A stretch of DNA of 64,000 nucleotides, from positions 2,070,001 to 2,134,000 of the forward strand of contig JAZGTH010000101.1 in assembly GCA_036877525.1 (NCBI GenBank), read 5' to 3'. The notes under the pieces were generated by a model. It ran no database searches and was not told the DNA's origin. It saw only the letters and a program-made list of their open reading frames with translations. Shown here in pieces: positions 15,001 through 25,287 of this stretch (positions within the stretch are counted from its first letter, which is position 1; each line of letters begins with the position of its first letter). Made by a program: the position numbers and the translations under genes. The stretch comes from Chromobotia macracanthus. Lineage: Eukaryota > Chordata > Actinopteri > Cypriniformes > Botiidae.

Positions 15001-17563
15001 ATGTCCCTGCACTGTTTCTGCTGCATGTGAATGCTGCATGTCTAAATGTACTCTTAATGATTACATCAGTGTTAATTGTCTAATTAACTTACAGATATTT
15101 ATTACAGATATCATGTTTATTGATAACGATTTTTTGATTTTGTCAAAACTAACAAATTATTTTAGTTTTAACAAATGCTTATGTGTAAGCATGGCTACAC
15201 ATATAAAAATCTGAAAATACATTTACAGACTATATCTATATTATTGTTCCTCAGAAGACAAGCTATGACTACAGCCAATAACTGTACAAATTAACACTGG
15301 ATCATTTGCATGTTACTGATCTGGTCTTGCTTTTTCTTGTCCTGTTTTCTGTTTTCATCATCCATCTGCATGCACAAGGCTTTCTGCTTCTTTTATGGAC
15401 TCCAGTCCGGGCAGCTGGAGAGGAGCGATTCCATCTCCTCCACTGGCACTTCCTTATCAACAGATTTAGAGAGCGGGCGACTCCTCGGGGATGACATATG
15501 TTCTTCGCACTAGCCACACGTGCTCATATCTGTAAGGGCTGTGCGCTATTTAAAGGACCAAAATAACTCCTTTCCCTCATTCGACATCCACTGGTTACTT
15601 CCAAACCATCTTCCCAAACCCTTGACCTCAATCCGGTACCCATACAGCTAAAAATTTAGTACGGTTTTCAGGGAGATGAGAAACGCTTTCATTTTTTCTG
15701 CACACTGTGTGTGGACAGATAAGAAATATAGTGCACTCAGAAACTTTTATTTACTGTTCGAAACCTTTTGATTGCCACTCGAGGAGAAATTTTAAGGGTG
15801 GAATTTCTATACTAGATGTCCTAAACACTCCTTCACATGCTCTTGAGAGTTTGGAACATGTGATGAGGGGTTTGATGATCACAATGATGGTTATGATAAT
15901 GATTTATTTTGCCATGACCATCATTCACTCATGTTTCCTTACAGTATAAATTTATTTTAAATATGCAGTCTCTAATCTGGCAGGTCATTTTTGAGTGCTA
16001 CTGTACCGTGATCTGTCATGCTTTACTGAGACTACATCACTCCCCTCTGTGATCCAGTCACCTGAATGTGCTGTGTGTGCTTGATTACACCACATGTCTG
16101 TATATATGCCTGATATTAGATTTATCATCATTGAATATAACTGCCAGGTTACAAACCATCTAGTTTCAATGATTCGCCATTATTATTAGCATGCCTTCAA
16201 TTATGCAAGGTAATTAAATGTATGTATTTTGCAGACAATATAATTCAATGCAACATACAGTGCATTCAGGCTTTACATTTTATAAGTAGATGCATTCCTT
16301 GGAAATCGAACCCATAACCTTGGTGTTCCTAGCACAATCCACTACCATTTGAGCTTGCACTACCAGCCTTGAGATGCATGTTTCATTGTAACCAATAAAC
16401 ACTGATATTAGTGTCTTGAATGTAATTAACCTTTGCTGCTGTATTTGACATCGAGAAGACATCAGTTCGGAGGAGACTTTCCATAATGACTTCATCACTG
16501 ATTAATAATGATGAGCCCTCAAAAAGAAAGACCAATTAAAAGCCTGAGATTACTGTGTTTGAAATTAGCCCAGTGCATGTCTGTAATCAGCCAGGAGCTT
16601 ATTCACTGCATACAGAGGAAATGGGCTTGTCGTCTTCTTCCCCAGTGGCATTTTTCTTTAGCTTTGGGCTAAATGCCTTAAGCTATATTAAAAAAATCCA
16701 TCTCATAACAAACAAGGTCAGAAAGGGGGCTGTCAATCAATAATATTTTTTATTTTTATTATTATCTCAATAAATAAAGAGGTTATGCAATCAAATCATC
16801 TGTCCAGTCATGTCTATTGGGAAGCCTTTGCAATATCAACTCTATGATATCCTGGAGCCCAGATATTGCCAGCCTCCCACAAAGGACATTTGTACCCTGT
16901 CACAGGTCAAAAGAGCCCAGCCCATGTGTCTGTGATATTTTGGTATTTAAGATATAAGGGGACTGCTCTGGCCTCACACATGGCCTCTATATTTGGCCCC
17001 AGATCAAAAAAGTCCCCTATGTGTCTTATGATATTCAGGTGATCAGCTATTTCTCAGGCCTTCAGATATTTCTGAATGTCCTTTTAGTGCAAGTTACCAG
17101 ATATATTGACTTTTAAATGCACTTTTTGTATTTGTCTATTCAATTTGCATATTTGTCTGATACAATTCTCAGCAAACATTGATGTACCCAATACATTTTG
17201 TTAATTATGAATTTTATGCATTTAATTCAAATACAAATTTGAATTGACGGCTCTAGTACAGTAAAACAACAGTACAAACCTCAAGCTCATGCAGGCAGTA
17301 AGGGAACGAAATATCTGAGCTGTACCGGGCTGCATTAGGCGATTATGTGTTCGTATGTGAGCACGCGTGTGTGGAGACTCACACAAAACCTCGTGTTCTT
17401 TTTTTGACAGTGTGTCTCTTTCAGTGCTGTGATGGAGAACCTGGGCATGTCCCTCAGGTGCCACAAAGCATTGAGGAAGAGAGGCAGACACAGAAGAAGA
17501 ACAGGTCTGTCTGGAGTCTTATGTAACCCTAAACGCACCCTGAGGAAAGAGACAATGGCTTAG
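98..17563 (+). CDS. grik1: grik1, kainate-type glutamate receptor GluK1 (5' end outside window)
   Basis: Encodes the C-terminal two thirds of GluK1, a ligand-gated cation channel subunit of neuronal membranes. Coding exons: 98-241, 3435-3542, 5851-5958, 6081-6284, 7276-7499, 9026-9144, 12211-12428, 13607-13832, 14514-14764, then a terminal exon, 17411-17563 (50 aa) or 15379-15513 (44 aa). All junctions are GT-AG and keep phase, giving 584 or 578 aa here. In order: end of the amino-terminal domain; S1 with the glutamate-binding arginine in PLTITYVREK; M1; the pore loop; M3 with the SYTANLAAF gate; S2 with GSTMTFF and the binding glutamate in LLMEST; M4. GluK1 is preferred over GluK2 because the segment reads QNDKGEWNG without the extra residues of GluK2, and S2 has VRDGST. 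The 17411 exon gives a basic tail (RKRGRHRRR) ending KETMA, a PDZ-type end as in GluK2. Oddities: arginine at the Q/R site, isoleucine in place of R/K before ADLAVAPL, and no visible exon for the optional 15-residue insert between 3542 and 5851. About 340 N-terminal residues lie to the left. Confidence 0.96.
1590..1650. repeat. Imperfect tandem 'agaaatagaaa' repeat
   Basis: aaatagaaatggaaaatttagaaatagaaatagaaaatttttagaaatagaattttt, short imperfect units in a grik1 intron. Confidence 0.6.
8769..8833. repeat. Two tandem hairpins in the grik1 intron before the Q/R exon
   Basis: Arms TTTCCCTACATT / AATGTAGGAAAA (11 of 12 paired, 7-nt loop; 8769-8799), then AAAACTGGAAGG / CCTTCCAGTTTT (perfect 12 bp, 4-nt loop; 8806-8833). 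They lie about 195 nt upstream of the exon at 9026. Confidence 0.7.
9026..9144 (+). CDS. grik1: grik1 pore-loop exon with arginine at the Q/R site
   Basis: This 119-nt exon encodes the end of M1 and the re-entrant pore loop, FTPYEWYNPHPCN... to LWFGVAALMRQG. The last full codons are ATG CGT CAA, then G joins GA of the exon at 12211 to give M-R-Q-G-S-E-L. In mammalian GluK1 the corresponding codon is a genomic CAG (Gln) that ADAR2 edits to read as Arg. Here CGT already encodes Arg. Two neighbouring residues also differ from mammals (F to L, G to A). Confidence 0.93.
9460..9625 (+). mobile_element. tRNA-derived SINE (cyprinid HAmo-like)
   Basis: tRNA-like head (ttgctcaactggtagcattgcactagcagtgctaaag...gggttctattcccagg) followed by the common tail (tgtatagcttgaatgcagtg ... 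ggataaaagcatctgccaaatacataaatgtaaat). It lies inside a grik1 intron. The family name is from memory. Confidence 0.75.
10205..10358 (+). mobile_element. tRNA-derived SINE, diverged
   Basis: Same head and tail pattern as the copy at 9460 (gctagcaatagcaaggtcatgggtttaattctcag ... agaagcatctggaaatgcataaatgac), with several substitutions. grik1 intron. Confidence 0.65.
12802..12887 (-). mobile_element. tRNA-derived SINE fragment
   Basis: On the minus strand: ggttcgtctcccagggaacacgtg ... tgtatagcatgaatttactg ... ggataaatgtaagtgaat. B-box part and tail only; the 5' head is lost. grik1 intron. Confidence 0.65.
15379..15513 (+). CDS. grik1: grik1 alternative terminal coding exon (short C-tail)
   Basis: After a pyrimidine-rich stretch and the acceptor ...catgcacaag, an in-frame exon starts AFCFFYGLQSGQ and runs 44 codons to TAG. 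It joins phase 0 to the exon ending at 14764 (...SDIEE). A mammalian GluK1 isoform tail, as I recall it, begins AFCFFYGLQ and contains a STDLE block; both appear here (LSTDLESG). Use of this exon would remove the basic tail and KETMA end encoded at 17411-17563 and end in DDICSSH instead. The methionine-initiated reading frame that starts upstream at 15310 is intron, not a real start. Confidence 0.85.
   Translation, partial: AFCFFYGLQSGQLERSDSISSTGTSLSTDLESGRLLGDDICSSH
16209..16365 (-). mobile_element. tRNA-derived SINE, diverged
   Basis: On the minus strand: ...gtgctaggaacaccaaggttatgggttcgatttccaaggaatgcat ... aaagcctgaatgcactgtatg ... gtctgcaaaatacatac. Both the B-box and the tail of the family are visible. 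It lies in the last grik1 intron. Confidence 0.65.
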
Positions 17564-19505
17564 ATCTGACTCTAACAGCCGCACAGGAAGCTTTTTGGTG
17601 TTTTGATGCGTCTGTCAGTAAAATTAATTTCTGAGGCAATTTTTTTTGCTTTTGTTTATGTTTTGGTTTTCTAATTTTTTAAACATGATTATTCGACGGC
17701 AAAAAACATTATCTGTATTTTGGTCTTGTTTTCCAGTAAAAATATCCTTAAAACCAATATGGTTTACCTGAGAAGATAATGTACAACATAATGACTTGTT
17801 TTAGAGATTTTAAACTAAATTATTCTTGCCACTGGCAAATCTAACAAAATGTAGTTTTATTTAAAAGTTTGTTTCACAAATGATTGTATCTTGTTTAAAG
17901 GATGTTTAGATATGTTTTTTTTTTACAGGAAATCGAGACAAAAATACTGATTAAGAAAATGATTTTTGCCGTGTGTGTGGATTTCTTTCGTATAAAGGTA
18001 CACAGATCATGATAATAGTTTATGTTGAAATGATTGAAAAAGGAATAATTTATTTTGAGATATTTATTCCTGTAAAAGCACATTCCATTATATATGGTAG
18101 CATTTTTGTGGGCTGTCCTTGATTTAAAAAATAATTAAAAGCTGTACATATTTTACACAAACTCTTGGTTGTTTATCTTTTTCCAGTGTTTCTTTTATCT
18201 GTGATGAAGGTTCGATTTAATTGTCAGATTATATAACAAGTACATAATAAAATAGAAGATGCCTCTTACGGTCTCATCACAAAGAAATATGTTCCACAGC
18301 TTTTCCCCAAAGAATGTAAGGAATGACTCTTTTAGCATGACTTTTTTTCTATTTTGACCCTAACAATTCCAGACATTCTGTCCGCTACACACAACCATAT
18401 GCCTCAAGGGACCCACCAAAGTGTTCTCTCTCAGACTGAGGCACAATCAAATAGAGGTTAAAGGTCAGCTTCTGCTTTAAGAACTACCTACTCCATGACC
18501 CAGACAAATTGCTCTCTGCAGATTAAATGCCTTGTGTTCAAAAAAAACATCAGACATGTCTTAATGCAAGTTAGAAAATGGACCAAAAACCAAGTTTCTT
18601 CTGAGATGTAGCCAATCTTCCAAATCAGATTTTTGTGTTGTAAATGGATTTTCTTGTGGTTGTTCCGAAAGAAAGATTCCCCAAGAAATGAATATGGGAA
18701 CACATTGATGGCTCTTTCAAACTACAACAGACAAAGGTTGGACTAGTAAAAATAATTTTTTTAAATTAAACCGATTTGTTATCCCAGCATGTTTTGAGAA
18801 CATTCCACAAAGTATCTTGTGTGCTTTGATGAGACAAAGCTGACCATTACAAACAAGACGATCAGTTTCAGTTATCTCATTTGATTAATGACCTAAGAAA
18901 TAGTGAAGAATCTTAAACCAATGTCTTATACATTTTATCTTACAATATTTCATTGTTTCTGTTTGTTTTTGTTTATTTTTGTTTAACTTAGGTTTTGACT
19001 GTAAGGTTTTAAGATTTCTTAAGTTTTAAAATTTCTATCACTTTAAGTAAGACTTAAAATTACTTCTGACATTTGAACTCATAAGTTTGGACCCCACTGT
19101 GTATTGTGTCTCCAAACCCCAAAGGCAATGCAATTTTAAGCTCAGTTATGGTTTCAGGAAAATTTGGATGCCTCATAGTGCAGTCCGATGAGTGGGTTTA
19201 AAGTGTGAGTGTGTATATGCAAGGGGGAACTCGCATGCTTTTAACAAACAGTATAGACAGCACAAGGCAAATTGAAGGCTTTTTGCACATACTATAGATA
19301 AGAAGATAAGAATTGCTGGGAACTGTTCGGGCCTGGCCATCAGTTCAAAGCCTTCAGACTTCATTGAACGTGAGAGCCATTGAAAACGACTTTCATTGAG
19401 TCCTTGATTTAAAAGTGGAAGCTATTATATATATTACATATATTAAAATGTTTTCTTCTGAAATTATAAGTCATATAGTTATGTAAGTATGTGACAGGAA
19501 TAGCC

Positions 19506-19760
19506 TTAAAGGAAAAGTTCACCCAAAAATGAAAGTTCTGTCATAATTCACTCACACTGAGGTTGTTCCAGCTGTACCGCTCCAAAAGGGACCAAAAGAA
19601 CCATAATAGAAGTTGTCCATGCTAGATAGATAGGGCCATACTGAAAACTGCTGCTTGACAGCTGTGGTCACTATTCACTTTCATTGAAAGTGCAGCCTGG
19701 ACATTCTGTTATTAATAATGCCTTTTTTGTTCCACAGAATAAAGGAAGTCATAAAAGAAG
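19506..19760 (+). mobile_element. TTCACCCAAAAA-family interspersed element
   Basis: Begins ttaaaggaaaagttcacccaaaaatgaaagttctgtcataattcactcac and ends with the typical cacttt...gacattctgtt ... gttccacagaataaaggaagtcata. I recognise this as a very abundant cyprinid repeat but cannot assign its class with certainty. Confidence 0.75.
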
Positions 19761-21005
19761 TATGAATACTTAAGTACAGAACGTGAATTTTTACAGAACA
19801 TGAAAAAGTACAGAATTTGTATTATTTAGATGCATAATTTCTTTAAAGCTGCAATCCATAACTTTTTCATTAAAAATGAACAAAAATCAGTTATTCAGCA
19901 AGTACATAACAGATCAGTGTTTTAAACAGTCTCCTTATCTCACCCCGATTTGCAACAGTAAGTTTATATCGTATGAGCTGTCAGGTCCGATTTTGAGGAG
20001 AATGCGCATCTGTAAACAGGACACAGCTATATACAGTACACGGTGCAAGAGTTAATACATCTTGTTAATACAGCTGTTGTTTAGAATTTAAACGATATCC
20101 TCCGAAATCTGAGAATGCAACTCTTAGGCAGTTTACATCATATAATAAATGACAACATAAGAAAAAGCATAACAACATCTCAGTCATACAGTCGCTGAGG
20201 GTCAGACTGATGTCACCTGATAACAGATGCAATCAGCTTTGCTAAACAAAGGGCTGCAGATCCCAGAGATTTACGGCTCTAAGTGCCTCTGCAATGATTG
20301 ATAGAAACATCACATGAGCACAAAGACTGTCTGTCTGTCAGAACTGAGTATGATGTCACTTTCCAGGCTAATGACAGATCAGTCTTGCGGTTTATTGTTT
20401 AATGAAAATGGAAGTGGATGAAGATGGGGAGAGAGCTTCTAAAATGATCTTTCTCTTTGTTTCTTCTGCTATGCAAAGGCTGCAAAATTACATGGGATGA
20501 CCTTCACAAACATCTCAGATGGCTTTTAAAAGCTTTAGGGGAAAGGAATTACTCAGCGTTTTCACGCTCACCTTTGTTACTTTATTGACAGGTCTGTTCG
20601 GATTTGAACAGCTCTGTTCAAGCCTGTGGGAATGTATGTCAAATCAATGCTTTTTTTTAGGTGAGGTTGAGAGAATTAAATGGAGAGACAGAGCCATGTA
20701 AAAGTTATGCTAAAACTCAAGCGTTTTCAAGCTGAACTTTAAAGAAACAGCATGAAGATGGTCAGCGTGGTTACCAGCATATGTTGTGTTTTAAATGCTG
20801 TTGTGCTGGTGTCCCACCTAGGTTACTTAACTAGGTAAAAATAATCATAAAGCACAGTTCTCAACTTTTTGTGAAAAGAATAAAGGCAAGACTTGATTTT
20901 ATTCACAAGTATTACAATTTCCATCCATTCTTTATATCATTTACTGTATCCTATGTATGGTCATGGGGAGCAGAACACTTTCTTAGTCAGGCAGCTTTAC
21001 CAATG

Positions 21006-21125
21006 ATATAATACAGCTTGACCAGCTAACTTTAGCTGGTGAACAGCTTTACCCAGACCAAACCAGCATAAACCATCTTGGATCAGCATGGAAATAGTCT
21101 AACCTGGTATGTTTAGCAAGGAACA
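21006..21125. repeat. AGCTGGT-rich interspersed repeat
   Basis: agcttgaccagctaactttagctggtgaacagctttacccagaccaaaccagcataaaccatcttggatcagcatgg ... aacctggtatgtttagcaagg. The imperfect internal repeats of CCAGC/GCTGG resemble a common cyprinid element; a short relative lies at 33718-33760. Confidence 0.55.
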
Positions 21126-22977
21126 CCATAAAGAGATCACCCTACAGCAATTTCCCCAAGACATTTCATTTAATAACATAAAAACACAAATCTTGCTGTC
21201 TGACACCTCAGACGGACACATCACATACTGGTGTTGTTCTGTCTCAGCTAGAGGTGTCCATTAAAGTCTATATAATGCACTGTTCCTTTTGCCCACAACA
21301 TACACACGTACACCCTGAACCATTGATAGAGCCATTCTGTCTGTGAGTGAATAAACCTGTAAATGGAAGCTGCAGGTGCCGGTCTCTCAAACACTCTCGA
21401 GAGAACTCTCAGAAGATCATTGAACCATGTAGGGCTACATACATGAGGCCAATTACTCCATTACATCTAATGACTATCCTCTTATGCCAAATAACAATCA
21501 CCTTTGTGAGAGAGTCCAAGTCCATGTGCTGGACCAGACAGCAGCGTTAATGGTCTATGCATTAGGGGACATTGACTGCAGGGTCTTACACTGTGTAGAT
21601 GAAGGGAAATTATTCTATTGATGTTTTATTCCTGCTCTATTGGCTTTTAATTGGGGGAATTGAATTTACGTATCTCCTAATAAAGGAAAATTCAGCCCTA
21701 AATTAAACCCCTGTGTTATTCCAAAGATATCTGTTTATTTATCTAGGAACACATTAAGATCTCTTTTATACCAAGCGAAAGTGGCCAGGGGCTACAGACT
21801 GAATCTGAAATCGGTATCTGTTGGAAATCGTCACTCTGCTGTGCCTCTCAAATCTTATCCACAGTTAAGCCAAATCAGCAAATTAGTCAAAAATGGTTCC
21901 TCTAGCTGTGTTGTGCCCAGCTTAACATCAAGAGTTGGACTGTATCACATGATTTGAATGGTCTTGTTTGACTTCTACAATAGTTTGGAGCTTGGCAGCC
22001 TCTGGTGAAAGGTAAAGTGTGCTTGTGTTCATATTTTTAGGAGTCATTTAAAATTATTGTGGCACTTCTTTGTTTATTTCTTCTTTATGATCATGCTTTC
22101 ATGAATTCAGACTGTGTCTTTGATCTGTTGAAGACCTGACATCCAGAGAGAAGACAGCTTAAGGTAAGAGAAGAAGAAAGGAGTTACAGTTGCAGTTATC
22201 TAACTAACCTTTAGATATTCGGTATCCTGGTGGGTGATGTGGAATTATCTGCTCACTCATGAACCAGGGCTTTCAGGAGATTGAAGATCAGCTTCATTCG
22301 ACCAGGTTCATAATACCCATTTTGGCAGAGTCAGTGATGCGACACAGCCCAGTTTTGAAGGTTGTGAAACGGTGTGTGGCTGAGGTGATGTTCTGAAGAA
22401 AAGTCAAATTAAAATTGTAAATTTAGTGAAGTCAAAAAATAGTATCAACAGAGAGTGAATATAGAGTTCTGTAGTGCTTTTATCTAAATCCACACAGATG
22501 GCCTAATATTACAGTACTGCTGAATGGGATGATGTTTACGGCCAGCTTAAGGTTTTTTTTAGTTTTTTGATTAATTCTGGGATTCGGTTTAGACCGCTGT
22601 AATACTGTTTTCCCTGTCCCTAATCTGCTAACCTCATAACTCTTAATCAAAACCCCAGGCAGTTTATTTCCTCTCTTTTTGTCCTGCTACATTGTAATCA
22701 TGAATGAGGTCACAGATTATGAGCTTGTGATAGTCTTCTCATCATGAGTTCACCTTCTCCTCTCATCTGATTTTACCTGAAACCTCATCTAGAACATTTT
22801 CTCAGAACAGTGAGGAATATGTGTGGCCCCTCTAAATACAGCCGTGGTACTTCCAGTGCTCTCTGCTGTTTTGTTCTGCTCAAAAGACATTGATTCCTTA
22901 CTGGTCGTCCTATTATGTGCTTCATGATGTGAAATTTTCCCATCAGTGCCTAGTTGTGGACACCCTAACAGATCTGA

Positions 22978-23119
22978 ACTAGCAGAATGTCCCACCTTTT
23001 TTCCACACAAGAAAAGTGAATGGAGACCACAGCTGTCCCTTTCATATCCCATGCAAGTTCAGAGCACGGCCATAAGAGTGCGTAAATGACAGAATTATGA
23101 GGTGAGCTATTCCTTTAAG
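22978..23119 (-). mobile_element. TTCACCCAAAAA-family element, reverse orientation
   Basis: On the minus strand: ttaaaggaatagctcacctcataattctgtcatttac ... gggacagctgtggtctccattcacttt ... gtgggacattctgctag. It shares the layout of the copy at 19506 and explains the open frame at 22789-23052. Confidence 0.7.
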
Positions 23120-24592
23120 AGAATTCAAATGCACTTAAGTCTCATGGCCTCCAAAGGGATTTGTATGTTATTTAGATTTTTATTTCAATCTAGTAGCGTG
23201 TATTTTACTGTAAATAGAGTATTGTGTTATTCTATTATTATTTATGTATGTATTATTGTGAATAATGAGATATTCACCAGTATCTGTTTTCTGACAGGGC
23301 CAATGACATCTGGTTTGTCACATGAAGATATCCGATAGCTGTCTAAATACAGATAAAACCGATGTGCATGCCAGATTAACCCATGGGGACAAAACACAAT
23401 AATGAACATACTGTTCTGTAGCTGACAATCAGACAGCATATATCCATCAAAATGATTTAAATGATGAAAAATGCCTCATAGCCTGCAATTATTCTGGCAC
23501 CCATTCCTAATGTTGGGCGAAAAGAGCTTGTAATATGACATTATTTGCAAATTGATCTTCAAGATGTCCTTCTGTGCGAAATGTTTACACATTATGCGAT
23601 ACAACTACAGGTGCCGTGACAGTTTATTATATGGGGCGTAACCAATACAGAACTATGCGTGAGTGCTGCCATCTGTTGGTACAACTGTATCACTGCAAAT
23701 TAAATTTACTGCTACACTACGTGACCCAAAGTAGAGGGTCAGTTCTAATAGTTGTTGACAGCTTCAACTAAAAGGTGCATAAAATCAAGCATACAGAAAT
23801 TTCATCTCTTTAGATAAACGTTACATTTTCAGTGCAATGAGGTGTGGTGAAAAGCTCAGACTACAGCACATAAGAAATACAAGAGTTAAACATCAACCAC
23901 AGCCAATTACAAAGACAACGAGTTTAAATTCACACAATTTATTTTATTAACAAGCTTCCTGTTTTTTTAAGAGCTCTCATTGAATTTTGGCCCATCATTG
24001 TGCTTACAGTTTGTAACTTCTGCCAATGAAAAACTTTATGATTTATGAACTTTATTATTATGAACTGCTTTCAGTTCATAATTATAAAAACCGTGGAATA
24101 AATGTGTAGTTCAATACATGTGCAAGTTTGATCCCAGATTCACTTTGAGACACTTTTGGGCTCAAAATGTCACAGCTTAAAACAGCACAGTGTTGTGAAA
24201 GACAGTATGTCCTCCTGAGAAGAAAAAGATCTTGATTGAGGTTTGTTGTGTGAGTTTACCCTGTGAACTGAAGTGGATTCAGTAAGAGTAGTGTGGATGT
24301 GTGGATTAAGACTATAAACATGACTGATTGAGATGGAGGAATTACTTCATTTAACACTGACACAGTCTATCACAATGCATACCAATGTTTGTACTGAAAA
24401 TACAAAGTACAACAAAAGATCAGACGTACGACTTTCAGACGTGTAGTAATGTCACATCTGTTAAATGCACCTTTGGTGAGATTGTGCGATTTATACAAAA
24501 GAGTCTCCATTCAAAAACTTCAGAGGAACGAATCTTTTTAGAAAAAGAACATTCAGTTTTTGTGGTCCTTCCTTCAACCGGTAAACCAGTTG

Positions 24593-25182
24593 TTACTCAT
24601 CTGTTTCCCGCTTGTTGATGAGATCGGTGCTGAGTGTCACCATTGAACTATACAGAGTTTTTCTCTCAGAAGGTGAGGTGTCAGTTGGACAGGTATGTGA
24701 CTGAGCTTCTATGAGACATGAAGGCAACAGGTTCTGTGAGCTTGATTGAGCAACACCAGCTGTGTTTTCTATTAAGGAACCAACCGGTGGGTTGGCTGCA
24801 GAGCAGCAGGTGCGTGCAGAGAAGCAAAAGGAGGGGCCTGAAGCCTGAGGCTGGACCTCAGGGCTCTGAGGGAGGTCTGAGGAGGGACAAAGGAAGGCTG
24901 ACAGTGGGCAGTCTGGAGAAGTGTACTTGGCCAGCACCTGAAGCTGCTCTGGTCTGAGGGCGGCTTCAGCACAGAGTATCTCATAAAGGCCAGAGTAACT
25001 CTCCCAGGTCTTCAACTTCATCTGGTTCAGCTGAATCCTTTCGGCTGTTAGCTTCTCATGCTCGCTCCTCTTCAGGGCAGACACAGAAACAAAATACATA
25101 TATACGTATACATACACAAAATACATTATATATATATATATATATATATATATCTACACTACATGAGTCACTAGTGTAGCAG

Positions 25183-25234
<52 letters not shown>

Positions 25235-25237
25235 TAC

Positions 25238-25287
<50 letters not shown>

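Larger units (their letters stand above)
17564..24592. other. Convergent grik1-bach1 spacer
   Basis: Tail-to-tail spacer holding the 3' UTRs of both genes, whose ends I cannot place. It contains two copies of the TTCACCCAAAAA element (19506-19760 and 22978-23119) and an AGCTGGT-rich repeat near 21006-21125. The remaining AT-rich sequence has short open frames without family resemblance, splice structure or codon bias; I see no gene. Segments near 20200-20420 and 21600-21760 are low-repeat and could be regulatory, but nothing visible proves it. Confidence 0.6.

Noticed and set aside
15306..15517. Three overlapping open frames near 15.3-15.5 kb
   Set aside because: Only the frame that continues SDIEE into AFCFFYG from 15379 is supported; the others are shadows.
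22789..23052. 87-codon open frame on the minus strand
   Set aside because: It overlaps a TTCACCCAAAAA-family repeat and has no protein resemblance.
25070..25126. Upstream extension of the last bach1 exon with its own methionine
   Set aside because: The methionine-led part is intron; the acceptor ...cctgaag and the match of RSEHEKL to the Bach leucine zipper place the exon start at 25069.
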